Shown here piece by piece: positions 1-7,072 of a stretch of DNA of 8,204 bases. The stretch covers positions 1 to 8,204 of the forward strand of contig JAMCQY010000011.1 in the NCBI GenBank assembly GCA_023381945.1, given 5' to 3'. The notes under the pieces are model-generated. The model had not been told where the DNA came from and made no database searches. It was given only the letters and a program-made list of their open reading frames with translations. Source of the DNA: Deltaproteobacteria bacterium. Lineage in GTDB: Bacteria > Desulfobacterota > Desulfobaccia > Desulfobaccales > 0-14-0-80-60-11. A program made the position numbers and the translations under genes. How positions within the stretch are numbered: position 1 is the first letter of the stretch; each line of letters opens with the position of its first letter.

Positions 1-302
1 TCATCGGCTGCGAAGAGGGCCTCATCCCCTGGGAGCCGCCGGGCGAAATGGCCGTCGACCCGGAGGAAGAGCGCCGCCTCTTTTACGTCGGCCTCACCCG
101 GGCCTCCCGCCAGGTCTGCCTGAGCCGCGCCCGGGAGCGCCTGCTTTGGGGACAGAAACGGCGTCCCGGTCTGTCTCCCTGGGTGCAAGGGATGCCGGCG
201 GAATTGCTCCACCGCCCGGAAGCCCAGACTTTTTCCAGGTCCCAGCGGCAGCGGTCACTCTTTCCAGGATTGGCCCCGCGCCGCGGCCAAAAGGCCGGCT
301 GA
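1..302 (+). CDS. UvrD/Rep-family ATP-dependent DNA helicase, C-terminal end (partial)
   Basis: Only the last 99 codons are in the window; the gene is cut by the left edge and is read in the frame beginning at base 3. The fragment opens with the CEEGLIPW stretch typical of the motif V region of superfamily 1A helicases. It then carries motif VI as EEERRLFYVGLTRA (bases 63-104), whose final Arg in GLTRA is the arginine finger that contacts ATP in PcrA, UvrD and Rep. After the motif comes a short basic tail, rich in Arg, Gln and Pro, ending at a TGA stop. These enzymes unwind DNA 3'-5' in repair and recombination. The family is certain from motif VI, but the subfamily (UvrD, PcrA, Rep, or a fusion with another domain) cannot be decided without the N-terminal part. 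No functional link to the envelope genes downstream is visible. Confidence 0.9.
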   Translation, partial: IGCEEGLIPWEPPGEMAVDPEEERRLFYVGLTRASRQVCLSRARERLLWGQKRRPGLSPWVQGMPAELLHRPEAQTFSRSQRQRSLFPGLAPRRGQKAG

Positions 303-347
303 AAGTCAAGTTGAGCAACGAGCCGCCGGATATCAAAAAATTTCTGG

Positions 348-369
348 CTCCCAAGCGGGTGCTTGGGAG
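348..369 (+). terminator. Strong hairpin downstream of the helicase gene, possible terminator
   Basis: CTCCCAAGC (348-356) and GCTTGGGAG (361-369) form a perfect 9-bp stem with a four-base loop GGGT. It lies 45 bases past the helicase stop and before tamA, where a terminator would be expected. No T-run follows directly on the + strand: the next T-rich stretch begins about 15 bases later (TTCTTGTTGCTCTTTT). An A6 run (335-340) precedes the stem, so on the minus strand the stem is followed after 7 bases by T6. It could be a weak or bidirectional terminator or an mRNA 3'-end stabilising stem. Confidence 0.45.
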
Positions 370-481
370 TGAGGGATAGAAATCCTTCTTGTTGCTCTTT
401 TCCCATGAGGGCTGGGGGATGTAGTCACTCCTTTCCCGCTCTGATTAATAACATAACCGGGCTGAGCGAATCTAACATTTG

Positions 482-515
482 GGCGGTGCCTGCCGCCGCC
501 TGTCTGGATTCAGAC
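482..515 (+). other. Two small hairpins in the tamA leader
   Basis: GGCGG (482-486) pairs with CCGCC (493-497) across a six-base loop, and GTCTG (502-506) pairs with CAGAC (511-515) across GATT. Both lie just upstream of the tamA start codon in what would be its 5' untranslated region. The stems are only 5 bp each and could arise by chance in GC-rich DNA. The rest of 370-542 shows no gene and no recognisable riboswitch. An A/T-rich TTAATAACAT at 445-454 is a possible -10 region, but no good -35 stands at the right distance. Confidence 0.25.
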
Positions 516-542
516 CATACCTGACGAACCGCAAATCGAGGC

Positions 543-2441
543 ATGTTAAATAACCCGAGTCTGCCCCCGGCCCCTCGGCGCCGGCGCCTGAGGATGGAAA
601 CCTGTTCTCCGTGGTCGGGGAGATTTCTCCTGGCATTTATCTGCCTGATCATTTTCTTGCGGCCAATGTTGGGCTTGGCCGCCGCCGCATCTCCCCCTGA
701 GGAAACCAAAGGACCGTTGCTGCACTCGTTCAAGATCATCGGGGCCAGGATAGTTCCGAAAAAGAAGCTCCTGGCCGAGATGACCATGCCCCTGCCCTCC
801 ATATTTCCTTGGAAACGGCTTCCGGTCTTTAAAGAAGAAGAATTGACAGGCGACCTGGTGCGCCTCAAGAGTTATTACCAGCGCCAGGGCTTTTACCATA
901 CTATTATCGTCCCTAAGATCGAAACCACGGACAATCAGGTCAAAGTGGAACTCCACATCACCGAAGGCCCTTACGTGCAGGTGATCCGCGAAGAGGTGAA
1001 CATCGCCCCCGCCACCCCGCCGCTGGACCTCTCCGCTCTGCAGCGGAAATGGCCCTTAAGGCCGGGCGACCGGTTCACCAACGACAGCTATGACGCCCTG
1101 AAGCGCCTCTACCTCGACTATCTGGCGGACCACGGCCATCCCCGGGCCCAGGCGGTGGGCAATATTTACCTGGATGAAGAAAAAAATACCGCTATCATTG
1201 AAATTACCATCAAACCGGGGGCCCTCTACTATTTCGGAAAGATCAACATCCGCGGCATGAAAGAGACCCCCGGCTATTTGGTCCGCCGGCAGCTTACTTT
1301 CAAGCCGGGGGAGGTCTTCTCCGTTAAGGAACTTTACGACAGCCAGCGCAAACTCTACGCCCTGGACCTGTTTCAGAGCGTTGCCATATCCCCGGGGGAA
1401 GAGCAGGAGAATCATATTCCGGTGGAGGTGGTGCTGGAGGAAAAGAAGAAGCGCTCCATTAAGTTAGGCCTTGGCTATGGTGCTGATGACCGGTTCCGCG
1501 CCAGGTTGGGCTTACGCTTCCGCAATCTCGGCGGCGGCGGCCGCACCCTGGATCTTGACGGCAAATATTCTGCCATCGAAAACCGGGTCGTCAGCACCTT
1601 CACCAATCCCCAACTCTGGGCATCCCGCAGCGACCTCATCCTCCAAAGCGGCTATATCCGCCGTTATCTGCCGGGATTCACCGACAAAGCCATCTTCACC
1701 CAGGAGCGTCTGGAACGGGAACTGCCCTGGAAAATCAAGGGCTACCTTGGCCACGGCCTGGAATTCGCCCGGCCCTTCAACGTCTCGGAAGAAACCCTGG
1801 CCATCCTCACCCAAACCACTGCTGGCAAACTCTACCGCGCCTCCATGCTCCTCATGGGTCTGCGCCAGGAGACCATGGACAGCCCGGTTGACCCCCGCCG
1901 AGGGGGCTTGATTTCCTGGACCGGAGAGGCCGCCCCGAATTTCTTCGGATCAAACCTGCAATTTCTACGCACTGTGGCGGAAATCCGGCGCTACCACGCC
2001 CTGGGGGAAACCAACATCGTCCTGGCCGGGCGCCTCAAGTTCGGGTTGATCCAGCCCATCCAGAGCACCCCGCAGATTCCCATCTTCCGGCGCTTCTTTG
2101 CCGGCGGTTACAACAGCGTCCGGGGTTATCGCCTGAACTATCTGGGCCCCCGGGACTCCATTGGGCATCCCCTGGGCGGCGAGGCCCTGACCGAGGCCAG
2201 CCTGGAGGCCCGCATCCCCATCTATAAAGATTTCCGGGCGGCTGTCTTCATGGATTTCGGCAATGTCTTTTTTAAGGTTCACGATATTGATTTAGGACAA
2301 CTCAAATATGCTCCGGGGGTTGAGTTGCGGTACATGACCCCCATCGGCCCCTTGGGGGTCGGCATCGGCATCCCCATGAATCCCATCAACAGCCATAAGG
2401 ACAACTATCGGGTCTTTTTCAACATCGGCCAGGCGTTTTAG
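543..2441 (+). CDS. tamA: TamA-like Omp85 outer-membrane assembly protein
   Basis: 632 residues. Residues about 27-49 form a signal peptide: Arg, a hydrophobic core FLLAFICLIIFL, then small residues LAAAA, with cleavage likely near 46-50. Three POTRA-type repeats follow, at roughly 61-143, 145-227 and 229-303; the second and third carry the usual late stretch of alternating hydrophobic residues (IIEITI, VEVVLEE). From about 305 to the end is a 16-strand-type Omp85 beta-barrel. The conserved VRGY motif of loop 6 lies at 526-529 in GGYNSVRGYRLNY, and the last residue is Phe, the usual barrel C-terminal signal. Three POTRAs match TamA (577 residues in E. coli) rather than five-POTRA BamA, and tamB follows on the same strand. 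TamA acts in the outer membrane with TamB in protein insertion. The ATG at 543 is the first start after an in-frame stop at 522-524. Its GAGG (538-541) is too close to act well, and ATG at 594 (615 residues) keeps the signal peptide and is a fair alternative. Confidence 0.92.
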   Translation: MLNNPSLPPAPRRRRLRMETCSPWSGRFLLAFICLIIFLRPMLGLAAAASPPEETKGPLLHSFKIIGARIVPKKKLLAEMTMPLPSIFPWKRLPVFKEEELTGDLVRLKSYYQRQGFYHTIIVPKIETTDNQVKVELHITEGPYVQVIREEVNIAPATPPLDLSALQRKWPLRPGDRFTNDSYDALKRLYLDYLADHGHPRAQAVGNIYLDEEKNTAIIEITIKPGALYYFGKINIRGMKETPGYLVRRQLTFKPGEVFSVKELYDSQRKLYALDLFQSVAISPGEEQENHIPVEVVLEEKKKRSIKLGLGYGADDRFRARLGLRFRNLGGGGRTLDLDGKYSAIENRVVSTFTNPQLWASRSDLILQSGYIRRYLPGFTDKAIFTQERLERELPWKIKGYLGHGLEFARPFNVSEETLAILTQTTAGKLYRASMLLMGLRQETMDSPVDPRRGGLISWTGEAAPNFFGSNLQFLRTVAEIRRYHALGETNIVLAGRLKFGLIQPIQSTPQIPIFRRFFAGGYNSVRGYRLNYLGPRDSIGHPLGGEALTEASLEARIPIYKDFRAAVFMDFGNVFFKVHDIDLGQLKYAPGVELRYMTPIGPLGVGIGIPMNPINSHKDNYRVFFNIGQAF

Positions 2442-2443
2442 AA

Positions 2444-2560
2444 AGAGTATGGCGGCGCAGGCGTCTCGCCTGCGCAGATTCCGGTATAAAATTCGAAATG
2501 CCAAACCCCGGATTACCCAGCCGCCCTCGGCTGTATTTAGCAGGCGAGGGCGCCTACTCT
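2444..2560. repeat. Palindrome-rich, MITE-like dispersed repeat candidate
   Basis: This 117-bp block begins AGAGTA (2444-2449) and ends TACTCT (2555-2560). Allowing one extra T, the inverted match extends over AGAGTA plus GGCG. Inside are three hairpins: GCGCAGGCG/CGCCTGCGC with loop TCT (2455-2475, perfect 9 bp), CAGCCG/CGGCTG with loop CCCT (2518-2533), and AGGCG/CGCCT with loop AGGG (2542-2555). It starts three bases after the tamA stop and fills most of the gap before tamB. GC-rich palindromes of this kind are commonly dispersed between genes in several GC-rich bacterial genomes. No clear target-site duplication is seen (GAA on the left, CCA on the right) and there is no transposase. It could also be a single structured mRNA region between the two genes; copy number elsewhere in the genome would decide. 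Confidence 0.5.
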
Positions 2561-2648
2561 CCATCATATTGTGCAAACTGAAGTGGGTTGCCATGTTGAA
2601 AGGGACTTTCGCAGAGGTCTCAAATTGTAAATTATGATAAAATAACTT

Positions 2649-5600
2649 ATGCGTCGTGTCCTGCTCATCTCCCTGGCGCTCATCGTCCTCCTGGCTTTAG
2701 CAGGCTGGGGAGTTTTTCAATCCCAGGCCTTCTGGCGCTGGGGCGGCTGGGGCTTGGTGAACGCGGCCCAAGACCGCCTCAACGCTGATCTCAAAGTAGC
2801 TAAAGTTGAAGGCCACCCGTTAACCGGCTTCACCTTCACCGATGTGACGATTACCTCGTCCCAGGGGGAAGTTCTCCACACCGGAAAAGTGGAACTGCGC
2901 TTCTCCCTCTGGTCCATTCTCCGGCTCCATCCGGTGATTGCCAATCTGACCCTGCACCAGCCGAACCTTTACCTGCGGCAGGATCAGGCGGGTAGTTGGG
3001 AAGTGGCCAAGCTCCTCAAAAAGCGCCCCCCACCGCCCTTCAAATCCCTAGACTTTCCCAAGATTTTAATTGAACACGGCCAGGTGACTCTGATTCGCCC
3101 CGGCGGCATCCAGCCCTACCAGGACCTGAACCTGAACCTGAACCTCAGCGTCCTCCATCCCAAGCGGCCGGACCAGGAAGTCCGGATACGTCATGCTCTG
3201 CTGGTGGCCACCACCCCTCAGGGCCGTTTCGGCTTCCGGACCAGCCTCAGCTATGCACGTGATCAATTAACCATCGACTCTCTGGATATTACCCACGGCG
3301 ACCAGGCCCTGGCTGCACTGAGCGGCGCCTGTCGCTTGGGACCCGAGCCGAAGGCCCTGTTTTCTGTTAACCTCGGGCCAATTCCCGGCAAAGTGATGAA
3401 TCTCTTGTGGCCTAAATGCCCCCGGGACTGGGAGATGAAAGGACAATTCCGCCTGGGCCTCATGGGCCGGAACCGCTTTGAAATCACCGGCGCAGGCTCG
3501 GTTCAGCAAGCTTCTTTTGATCTCCACGGGACTATCAGCCGTGAGACCGGGCAGTGGACCTATGACCTGCAGGCCAAGCTCGACGGCCTGCGGCCCGAAC
3601 TGCTGGAACCCTTCAAACCCCAGTGGTCCCAAAAACTCAAAGACCTTACCCCGGTGGCCGGCAAGCTGACCCTCAAGGGGGCTGGTGTATCCTGGCCCCC
3701 GGAAAAGCTGGATTGGAGCCTGGAAACCGCGGCCTGCCGGAACCGCGCAGTCAGCCTGGAACAGTTACAAATCAGCCTTTCCGGCAACGCCAACGACCAG
3801 AAGCTCCAGGGCCAGGCCCGCGGCAACTTCGGCCAGATCTCCCTGACGGCCGCCGGCCCTTTAATCACTCAGCTCAAAGGCGACCTGAAGATCGAGGCCA
3901 AGGATTTCCAACCCGCTCGCCTTGGACTGGAAAAGCCCCAGGAGACTGCCTTGGGCGGCAAATTCACCGGCGCCTTCAGCTTACCCCCGTCCGGCGATTT
4001 GTCCGGTCTCAGGCTGACCGGCGATCTGGAGGCCCGGGGCCGCTTGAATTCGCAGCCCTTGGAAGATCTGCGGGCCCGGCTTTCCTGGCAGCAACCGAAA
4101 TTGGAGGTGTCCAAGGCCTCTCTCCGCCTGGGGCCGCTGGCAGCCGAATTTTCCGGCTCGGTTGACGGAGAGCGGCCCAACTGCCAATTCCGTGGCAGTC
4201 TGGCCTCCGGAGCCACCAAGACATATCTCCCGGCGGCGGATTGCGGGCCCCTGGCCTTCTCCGGCACCTTGGGCGGCGCGCTGACGGCCCCCCGTTTCGT
4301 CTTGCAAGGGACTGGCCAGGACCTCCGGATAGATGGCATTTCCCTGAAATCATTTAGCTTCCAGACCAACGGTGCGGCCTGGCCGCCGGCCATGGGAAAC
4401 CTCGAAATCCAGGGCGCCGGCCTGACCACCCCAGCCGGAGCCTTCCCCCAAGCCCATCTCTCTTGCCGCGGGGAGGAGAACCTCTGGCAGCTGCACTTCA
4501 CCGCCGGCGGCCGGGAGGGACTTAAAGCTGAAGCCGCGGGAACCGCCGACTTACGGGCCCGTCCCATCTCCCTGGTGCTGCCAAAATTTTCCTGGCACTC
4601 GAAAGATTACGCCGTGGTCAACACCAGCCCGGTGCAGCTCCGCCTAATCCCGGGACTGCAACTAGCCACGGCCGCCTTCAAGGTCAACGGCGGCGACCTG
4701 ACCTTGAAGGTCGAGGCCCAAGGCGCGCACCTGGCTGGGTTGCTCAGCCTGAAGAATTTCCCCGCAGATCTCTTTCAACTTCGAGGCCGGTCCTCTAAGG
4801 GTATGATAGACGGCCAGTTTTCCATCGCCGGGGAGCCTGCCGCTCCTCTGCTCCAGGGGCAGTTGCACTGGGGGAAGGGAATGCTGGGGAATTTCCGCTT
4901 TCAAACCCTGCAAGCCAGGGTGGATTACCACGGCGGCTTTCTCTATCTAACCGGCAGCCTGGACGAAAAGGCCCCTGGTCCGAGGCTGGTCTGGGACGGC
5001 CAAATCCCCCTGAACTTTTCTCTCATCCCCCTGAAATGGTCGTTGGGCAGCCAAAATATGGCCTTGAATGTCAAGGGCGAACGGACCAGCCTGGCCATGC
5101 TCACCGCTTTTGGCCCCGGGGTGCAGACCGCCCAAGGGTCCCTCGATATCTCGGCCCAATTGCGGGGCGACCCCCATGAACCGCAAGTCTCCGGCCAGAT
5201 CCGTTGGGGGGAAGGCGCCATCAAATTCCGGGCCACCGGTCTAAACTATCATTTGCTGCCCGGTGAGGCCCGTCTCCAGGGTAACAAGATCAGCATCCTG
5301 AACCTTGTCCTGCAAAGCGGCGGCACTTTCCGCCTCAGCGGCGACCTCGCCCTCCAGGGCCTAACGCAGTCTCACTTGAACTTACGCGGTCAGGCCGTGA
5401 ACTTCCTGGCCTTGAGCAAAGAGGGCTCCCAGGTTGAAACCAACGCTAATCTGGCCCTGACCGGCCCCTTAAATGCTGCCCTTCTCACCGGGCAGATCTC
5501 GATCACTAAGGGCACTCTTGCCACCAGCTTCTTTCAATCCGGCTCCCATCCTGACATCATCTTAGTGAACAAACCGGCGATCGCACCCGGGTCTGAATCC

Positions 5601-6341
5601 GCCGGCAATTTGGAATTTTGGGATGAACTGAGGGCTGATCTTACCTTACAATCCGCCGGAGAAGTCTGGGTCAAAAACAAAGCCATCAACGTGGATATGC
5701 AGGGCAGCCTCAAAGTCCTGAAAGCGCCGGGACAGGATAAGATGCTGATTACCGGGGTAGCCCGGGCCGTAAAGGGCACCATTGAGATTCAGGGGCGCAC
5801 CTTTAAAGTGTCCGAAGGGACGGTTACCCTCCATGGCAAACCCGGGGTGCAGGCCACCCTGGCAGGCCAGGCCGTCGCTGAGGTTGACCCGATTACTCTC
5901 CTTCTGGACATTTCCGGCCCCGCCGGCAAGCCGCTGCTGCGCTTCACCAGTAACCCGCCCCTGCCGCCCCCGGACCTGCTCGCGTATCTGGTTTTCGGCC
6001 GTCCCGCCGCTACCCTGAGCAAAGAAGAATACGCCTCCGTCACCCAGCACGCCATAGGTATCGTAGGAGGGATTTCAGCCGGCAAGCTGAAAGAAATCCT
6101 GGGACCGGGCTTTCCACTGATCTCCGATGTCTCCTTGAAATCCGGCGAGCAGACCTTGGGAGTGACCAAGCCCTTAACCAAGCAGCTCAGCGTCTCCTTT
6201 GAGCGCAAGACCAACCCTCTTTACCGGGACGACACCAACCAAGTGAAGTTGGAATACAAGATAAATAAATATATGGGCGTGGAGTCGACTATGGGCCGGC
6301 ACAACAGCGGTGGGGACGTGCTGCTTAACTACGATTTTTGA
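2649..6341 (+). CDS. tamB: TamB translocation and assembly module, inner-membrane component
   Basis: 1230 residues, close to E. coli TamB (1259). The N-terminus is a signal anchor: MRR followed by a hydrophobic helix to about residue 20, then an AsmA-like segment with LTGFTFTDV and a GSWEVAKLL stretch. The long middle is beta-rich with repeated hydrophobic-polar alternation, as in TamB-type periplasmic grooves, and has no further membrane segment. The C-terminal TamB (DUF490) domain covers about the last 330 residues. It includes AVKGTIEIQGRTF (from 1040), a SNPPLPPPDLLAYLVFGRP block ending near 1119, and a final beta segment ending NYDF with C-terminal Phe. TamB is anchored in the inner membrane and reaches TamA at the outer membrane; AsmA-like relatives move phospholipids. 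It lies downstream of tamA on the same strand, 207 bases away. No Shine-Dalgarno is visible before ATG 2649, where the preceding 25 bases are nearly all A/T. TATGAT at 2633-2638 could be a -10 giving an almost leaderless transcript, but it lacks a -35. Confidence 0.93.
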   Translation: MRRVLLISLALIVLLALAGWGVFQSQAFWRWGGWGLVNAAQDRLNADLKVAKVEGHPLTGFTFTDVTITSSQGEVLHTGKVELRFSLWSILRLHPVIANLTLHQPNLYLRQDQAGSWEVAKLLKKRPPPPFKSLDFPKILIEHGQVTLIRPGGIQPYQDLNLNLNLSVLHPKRPDQEVRIRHALLVATTPQGRFGFRTSLSYARDQLTIDSLDITHGDQALAALSGACRLGPEPKALFSVNLGPIPGKVMNLLWPKCPRDWEMKGQFRLGLMGRNRFEITGAGSVQQASFDLHGTISRETGQWTYDLQAKLDGLRPELLEPFKPQWSQKLKDLTPVAGKLTLKGAGVSWPPEKLDWSLETAACRNRAVSLEQLQISLSGNANDQKLQGQARGNFGQISLTAAGPLITQLKGDLKIEAKDFQPARLGLEKPQETALGGKFTGAFSLPPSGDLSGLRLTGDLEARGRLNSQPLEDLRARLSWQQPKLEVSKASLRLGPLAAEFSGSVDGERPNCQFRGSLASGATKTYLPAADCGPLAFSGTLGGALTAPRFVLQGTGQDLRIDGISLKSFSFQTNGAAWPPAMGNLEIQGAGLTTPAGAFPQAHLSCRGEENLWQLHFTAGGREGLKAEAAGTADLRARPISLVLPKFSWHSKDYAVVNTSPVQLRLIPGLQLATAAFKVNGGDLTLKVEAQGAHLAGLLSLKNFPADLFQLRGRSSKGMIDGQFSIAGEPAAPLLQGQLHWGKGMLGNFRFQTLQARVDYHGGFLYLTGSLDEKAPGPRLVWDGQIPLNFSLIPLKWSLGSQNMALNVKGERTSLAMLTAFGPGVQTAQGSLDISAQLRGDPHEPQVSGQIRWGEGAIKFRATGLNYHLLPGEARLQGNKISILNLVLQSGGTFRLSGDLALQGLTQSHLNLRGQAVNFLALSKEGSQVETNANLALTGPLNAALLTGQISITKGTLATSFFQSGSHPDIILVNKPAIAPGSESAGNLEFWDELRADLTLQSAGEVWVKNKAINVDMQGSLKVLKAPGQDKMLITGVARAVKGTIEIQGRTFKVSEGTVTLHGKPGVQATLAGQAVAEVDPITLLLDISGPAGKPLLRFTSNPPLPPPDLLAYLVFGRPAATLSKEEYASVTQHAIGIVGGISAGKLKEILGPGFPLISDVSLKSGEQTLGVTKPLTKQLSVSFERKTNPLYRDDTNQVKLEYKINKYMGVESTMGRHNSGGDVLLNYDF
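3124..3147 (+). repeat. Short hexanucleotide tandem repeat inside tamB
   Basis: ACCTGA occurs three times in succession (3124-3141), followed by ACCTCA (3142-3147). It encodes the alternating stretch DLNLNLNLS, a beta-strand pattern. Since the unit is six bases, gain or loss of a copy stays in frame and adds or removes two residues. Confidence 0.75.
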
Positions 6342-6486
6342 TAGTCGCCGGGACTTTAATATCTTCTCTTAGATCGCCTCTCGAATGACTTCTTAACCGC
6401 CAGGGGTCAATCAGACTCCGCCCTTCTTCTGGCTCACAACATACCGCTGACCACTCATCTGTGGGCCCCCAAAAACCGCTTTCTTA

Positions 6487-6543
6487 TTGCGCAAAAGTTC
6501 ACAATAGGCAATTTTACCTACTGCAAATTCAGAAATTGCGCAA
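6487..6543. promoter_or_regulatory. Paired TTGCGCAA palindromes, possible operator
   Basis: TTGCGCAA occurs at 6487-6494 and again at 6536-6543. The second copy is extended to a perfect 12-bp palindrome, AATTGCGCAATT (6534-6545). The centres are 49 bases apart. A further 7-bp inverted pair, GCAATTT (6508-6514) and AAATTGC (6533-6539), lies between and partly overlaps the second copy. The second site abuts the candidate -35 at 6544, the position expected of a repressor or activator site. The identity of any binding protein is unknown. Confidence 0.3.
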
Positions 6544-6572
6544 TTGAAAGTTTATAAAAAGTAAATTATTTT
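6544..6572 (+). promoter_or_regulatory. Possible sigma-70-type promoter
   Basis: TTGAAA (6544-6549; five of six to TTGACA) is followed after 17 bases by TATTTT (6567-6572; four of six to TATAAT), in a strongly A/T-rich stretch. Transcription would begin near 6579, heading toward the hairpin at 6621 and the small ORF at 6872. A/T-rich DNA produces such matches by chance, so this is tentative. Confidence 0.28.
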
Positions 6573-6620
6573 TAAACGCAAAATTACATGCAACGTGTAA
6601 GGAAAGTCTCAAGGAAGAGG

Positions 6621-6652
6621 CCGGATTGCTAGTTGGCAACCTGGTTTTTTTT
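6621..6652 (+). terminator. Rho-independent terminator-like hairpin with T8
   Basis: CCGGATTGC (6621-6629) pairs with GCAACCTGG (6636-6644) with one A-C mismatch and one G-T pair across a six-base loop, followed directly by eight Ts (6645-6652). It could end read-through from tamB 280 bases upstream. Alternatively it could end a short transcript of about 70 bases from the candidate promoter at 6544, or act as an attenuator ahead of the small ORF. The stem is imperfect. Confidence 0.45.
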
Positions 6653-6871
6653 CTAAACTCTTACGAATAAAAATATCATGGCTCACGGGAAAAAACGTTC
6701 GGTTTTCGCACCTGGATTTGAACACAGAACAGCCCTGGTTCGGGGAGGTCCAGGAAGTTTTGTGGGATGGCGGCTCCGGTTTCCCCTCATGGGGATTTTG
6801 GGGCAAGCGGCACGATTCAGAGACCAGAAAAAACCGAGAAGGAGCCTTTATCGTGGTTCTTGGAGGCTATC

Positions 6872-7072
6872 ATGCTCGATACCCCGAAAATCTCCCTGGA
6901 ATGCCTAATTTACGAGTCCTTCGCCAACGCCTTCGATGCCCGTCTCCAGGCACAACAGCATCATGGCCCGGAGGCTGACGAACTCAAGGCATTAGAGGAA
7001 CAGCTCTGGCGGCTGTTTATTCGGCAAGCCTACCGGGACGCTAAGGATTGTCCTCGTGTGCAGGCCGCGTAA
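6872..7072 (+). CDS. Small hypothetical protein, 66 residues
   Basis: I do not recognise this protein. The ATG at 6872 has GGAGG at 6862-6866 with a five-base spacer, the best ribosome binding site in the window. An in-frame ATG at 6767 would give 101 residues, but its extra N-terminus is Pro/Gly-rich and has no well-placed Shine-Dalgarno. The 66-residue form starts MLDTPKISLECLIYESFANAF, lacks a signal peptide or membrane helix, and looks mostly helical. It has many charged residues and an amphipathic stretch around ELKALEEQLWRLFIRQAYRDA (about residues 36-56). It has two Cys, one near each end. It would be a soluble cytoplasmic protein. It ends 38 bases from the stop of the convergent kinase gene, with no strong terminator between them. 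It could be a genuine small gene of narrow distribution or a chance ORF. Confidence 0.5.
   Translation: MLDTPKISLECLIYESFANAFDARLQAQQHHGPEADELKALEEQLWRLFIRQAYRDAKDCPRVQAA

Larger units (their letters stand above)
6342..6871. other. 530-bp intergenic region with an A/T-rich core
   Basis: No convincing gene is seen between the tamB stop and the small ORF. The open frames here lack family-like sequence and good ribosome binding sites. A 6-bp hairpin GGGGTC/GACTCC with loop AATCA (6403-6419, one G-T pair) lies 61 bases after tamB but has no T-run. From about 6480 base composition changes sharply: 6541-6600 has 13 G/C in 60 (22%), against mostly G/C-rich flanks. Two TTGCGCAA palindromes, a promoter-like sequence and a terminator-like hairpin lie in or just after this core and are listed separately. 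The part from 6653 to 6871 returns to mixed composition. It contains a further weak promoter-like pair, TTCTAA (6651-6656) and TATCAT (6674-6679), 17 bases apart. Confidence 0.6.

Noticed and set aside
3623..4165. 180-residue plus-strand ORF inside tamB
   Set aside because: It is a shifted-frame reading of tamB with Pro/Arg/Gly-rich low-complexity content; the tamB frame continues without interruption.
3869..4567. 232-residue minus-strand ORF inside tamB
   Set aside because: It lies wholly inside a clearly coding tamB region, is Arg/Pro/Ser-rich as expected of antisense reading of GC-rich DNA, and has no recognisable domain.
6633..6652. Sigma-54-like sequence beginning TTGGCA
   Set aside because: The GG part is present, but the required GC at the -12 position is replaced by a run of T; the sequence is better explained by the hairpin and its T-run.
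6700..6760. tRNA T-arm-like sequence on the minus strand (GTTCAAATCC) near TTCGGGG on the plus strand
   Set aside because: The flanking bases do not form a 5-bp T stem (two mismatches), and no acceptor stem, anticodon arm or CCA end could be found around it.
6678..6978. Two overlapping plus-strand ORFs starting at 6678 and 6718
   Set aside because: Neither has a ribosome binding site at good spacing, their compositions do not look like folded proteins, and both run out of frame through the small ORF that has a good GGAGG.
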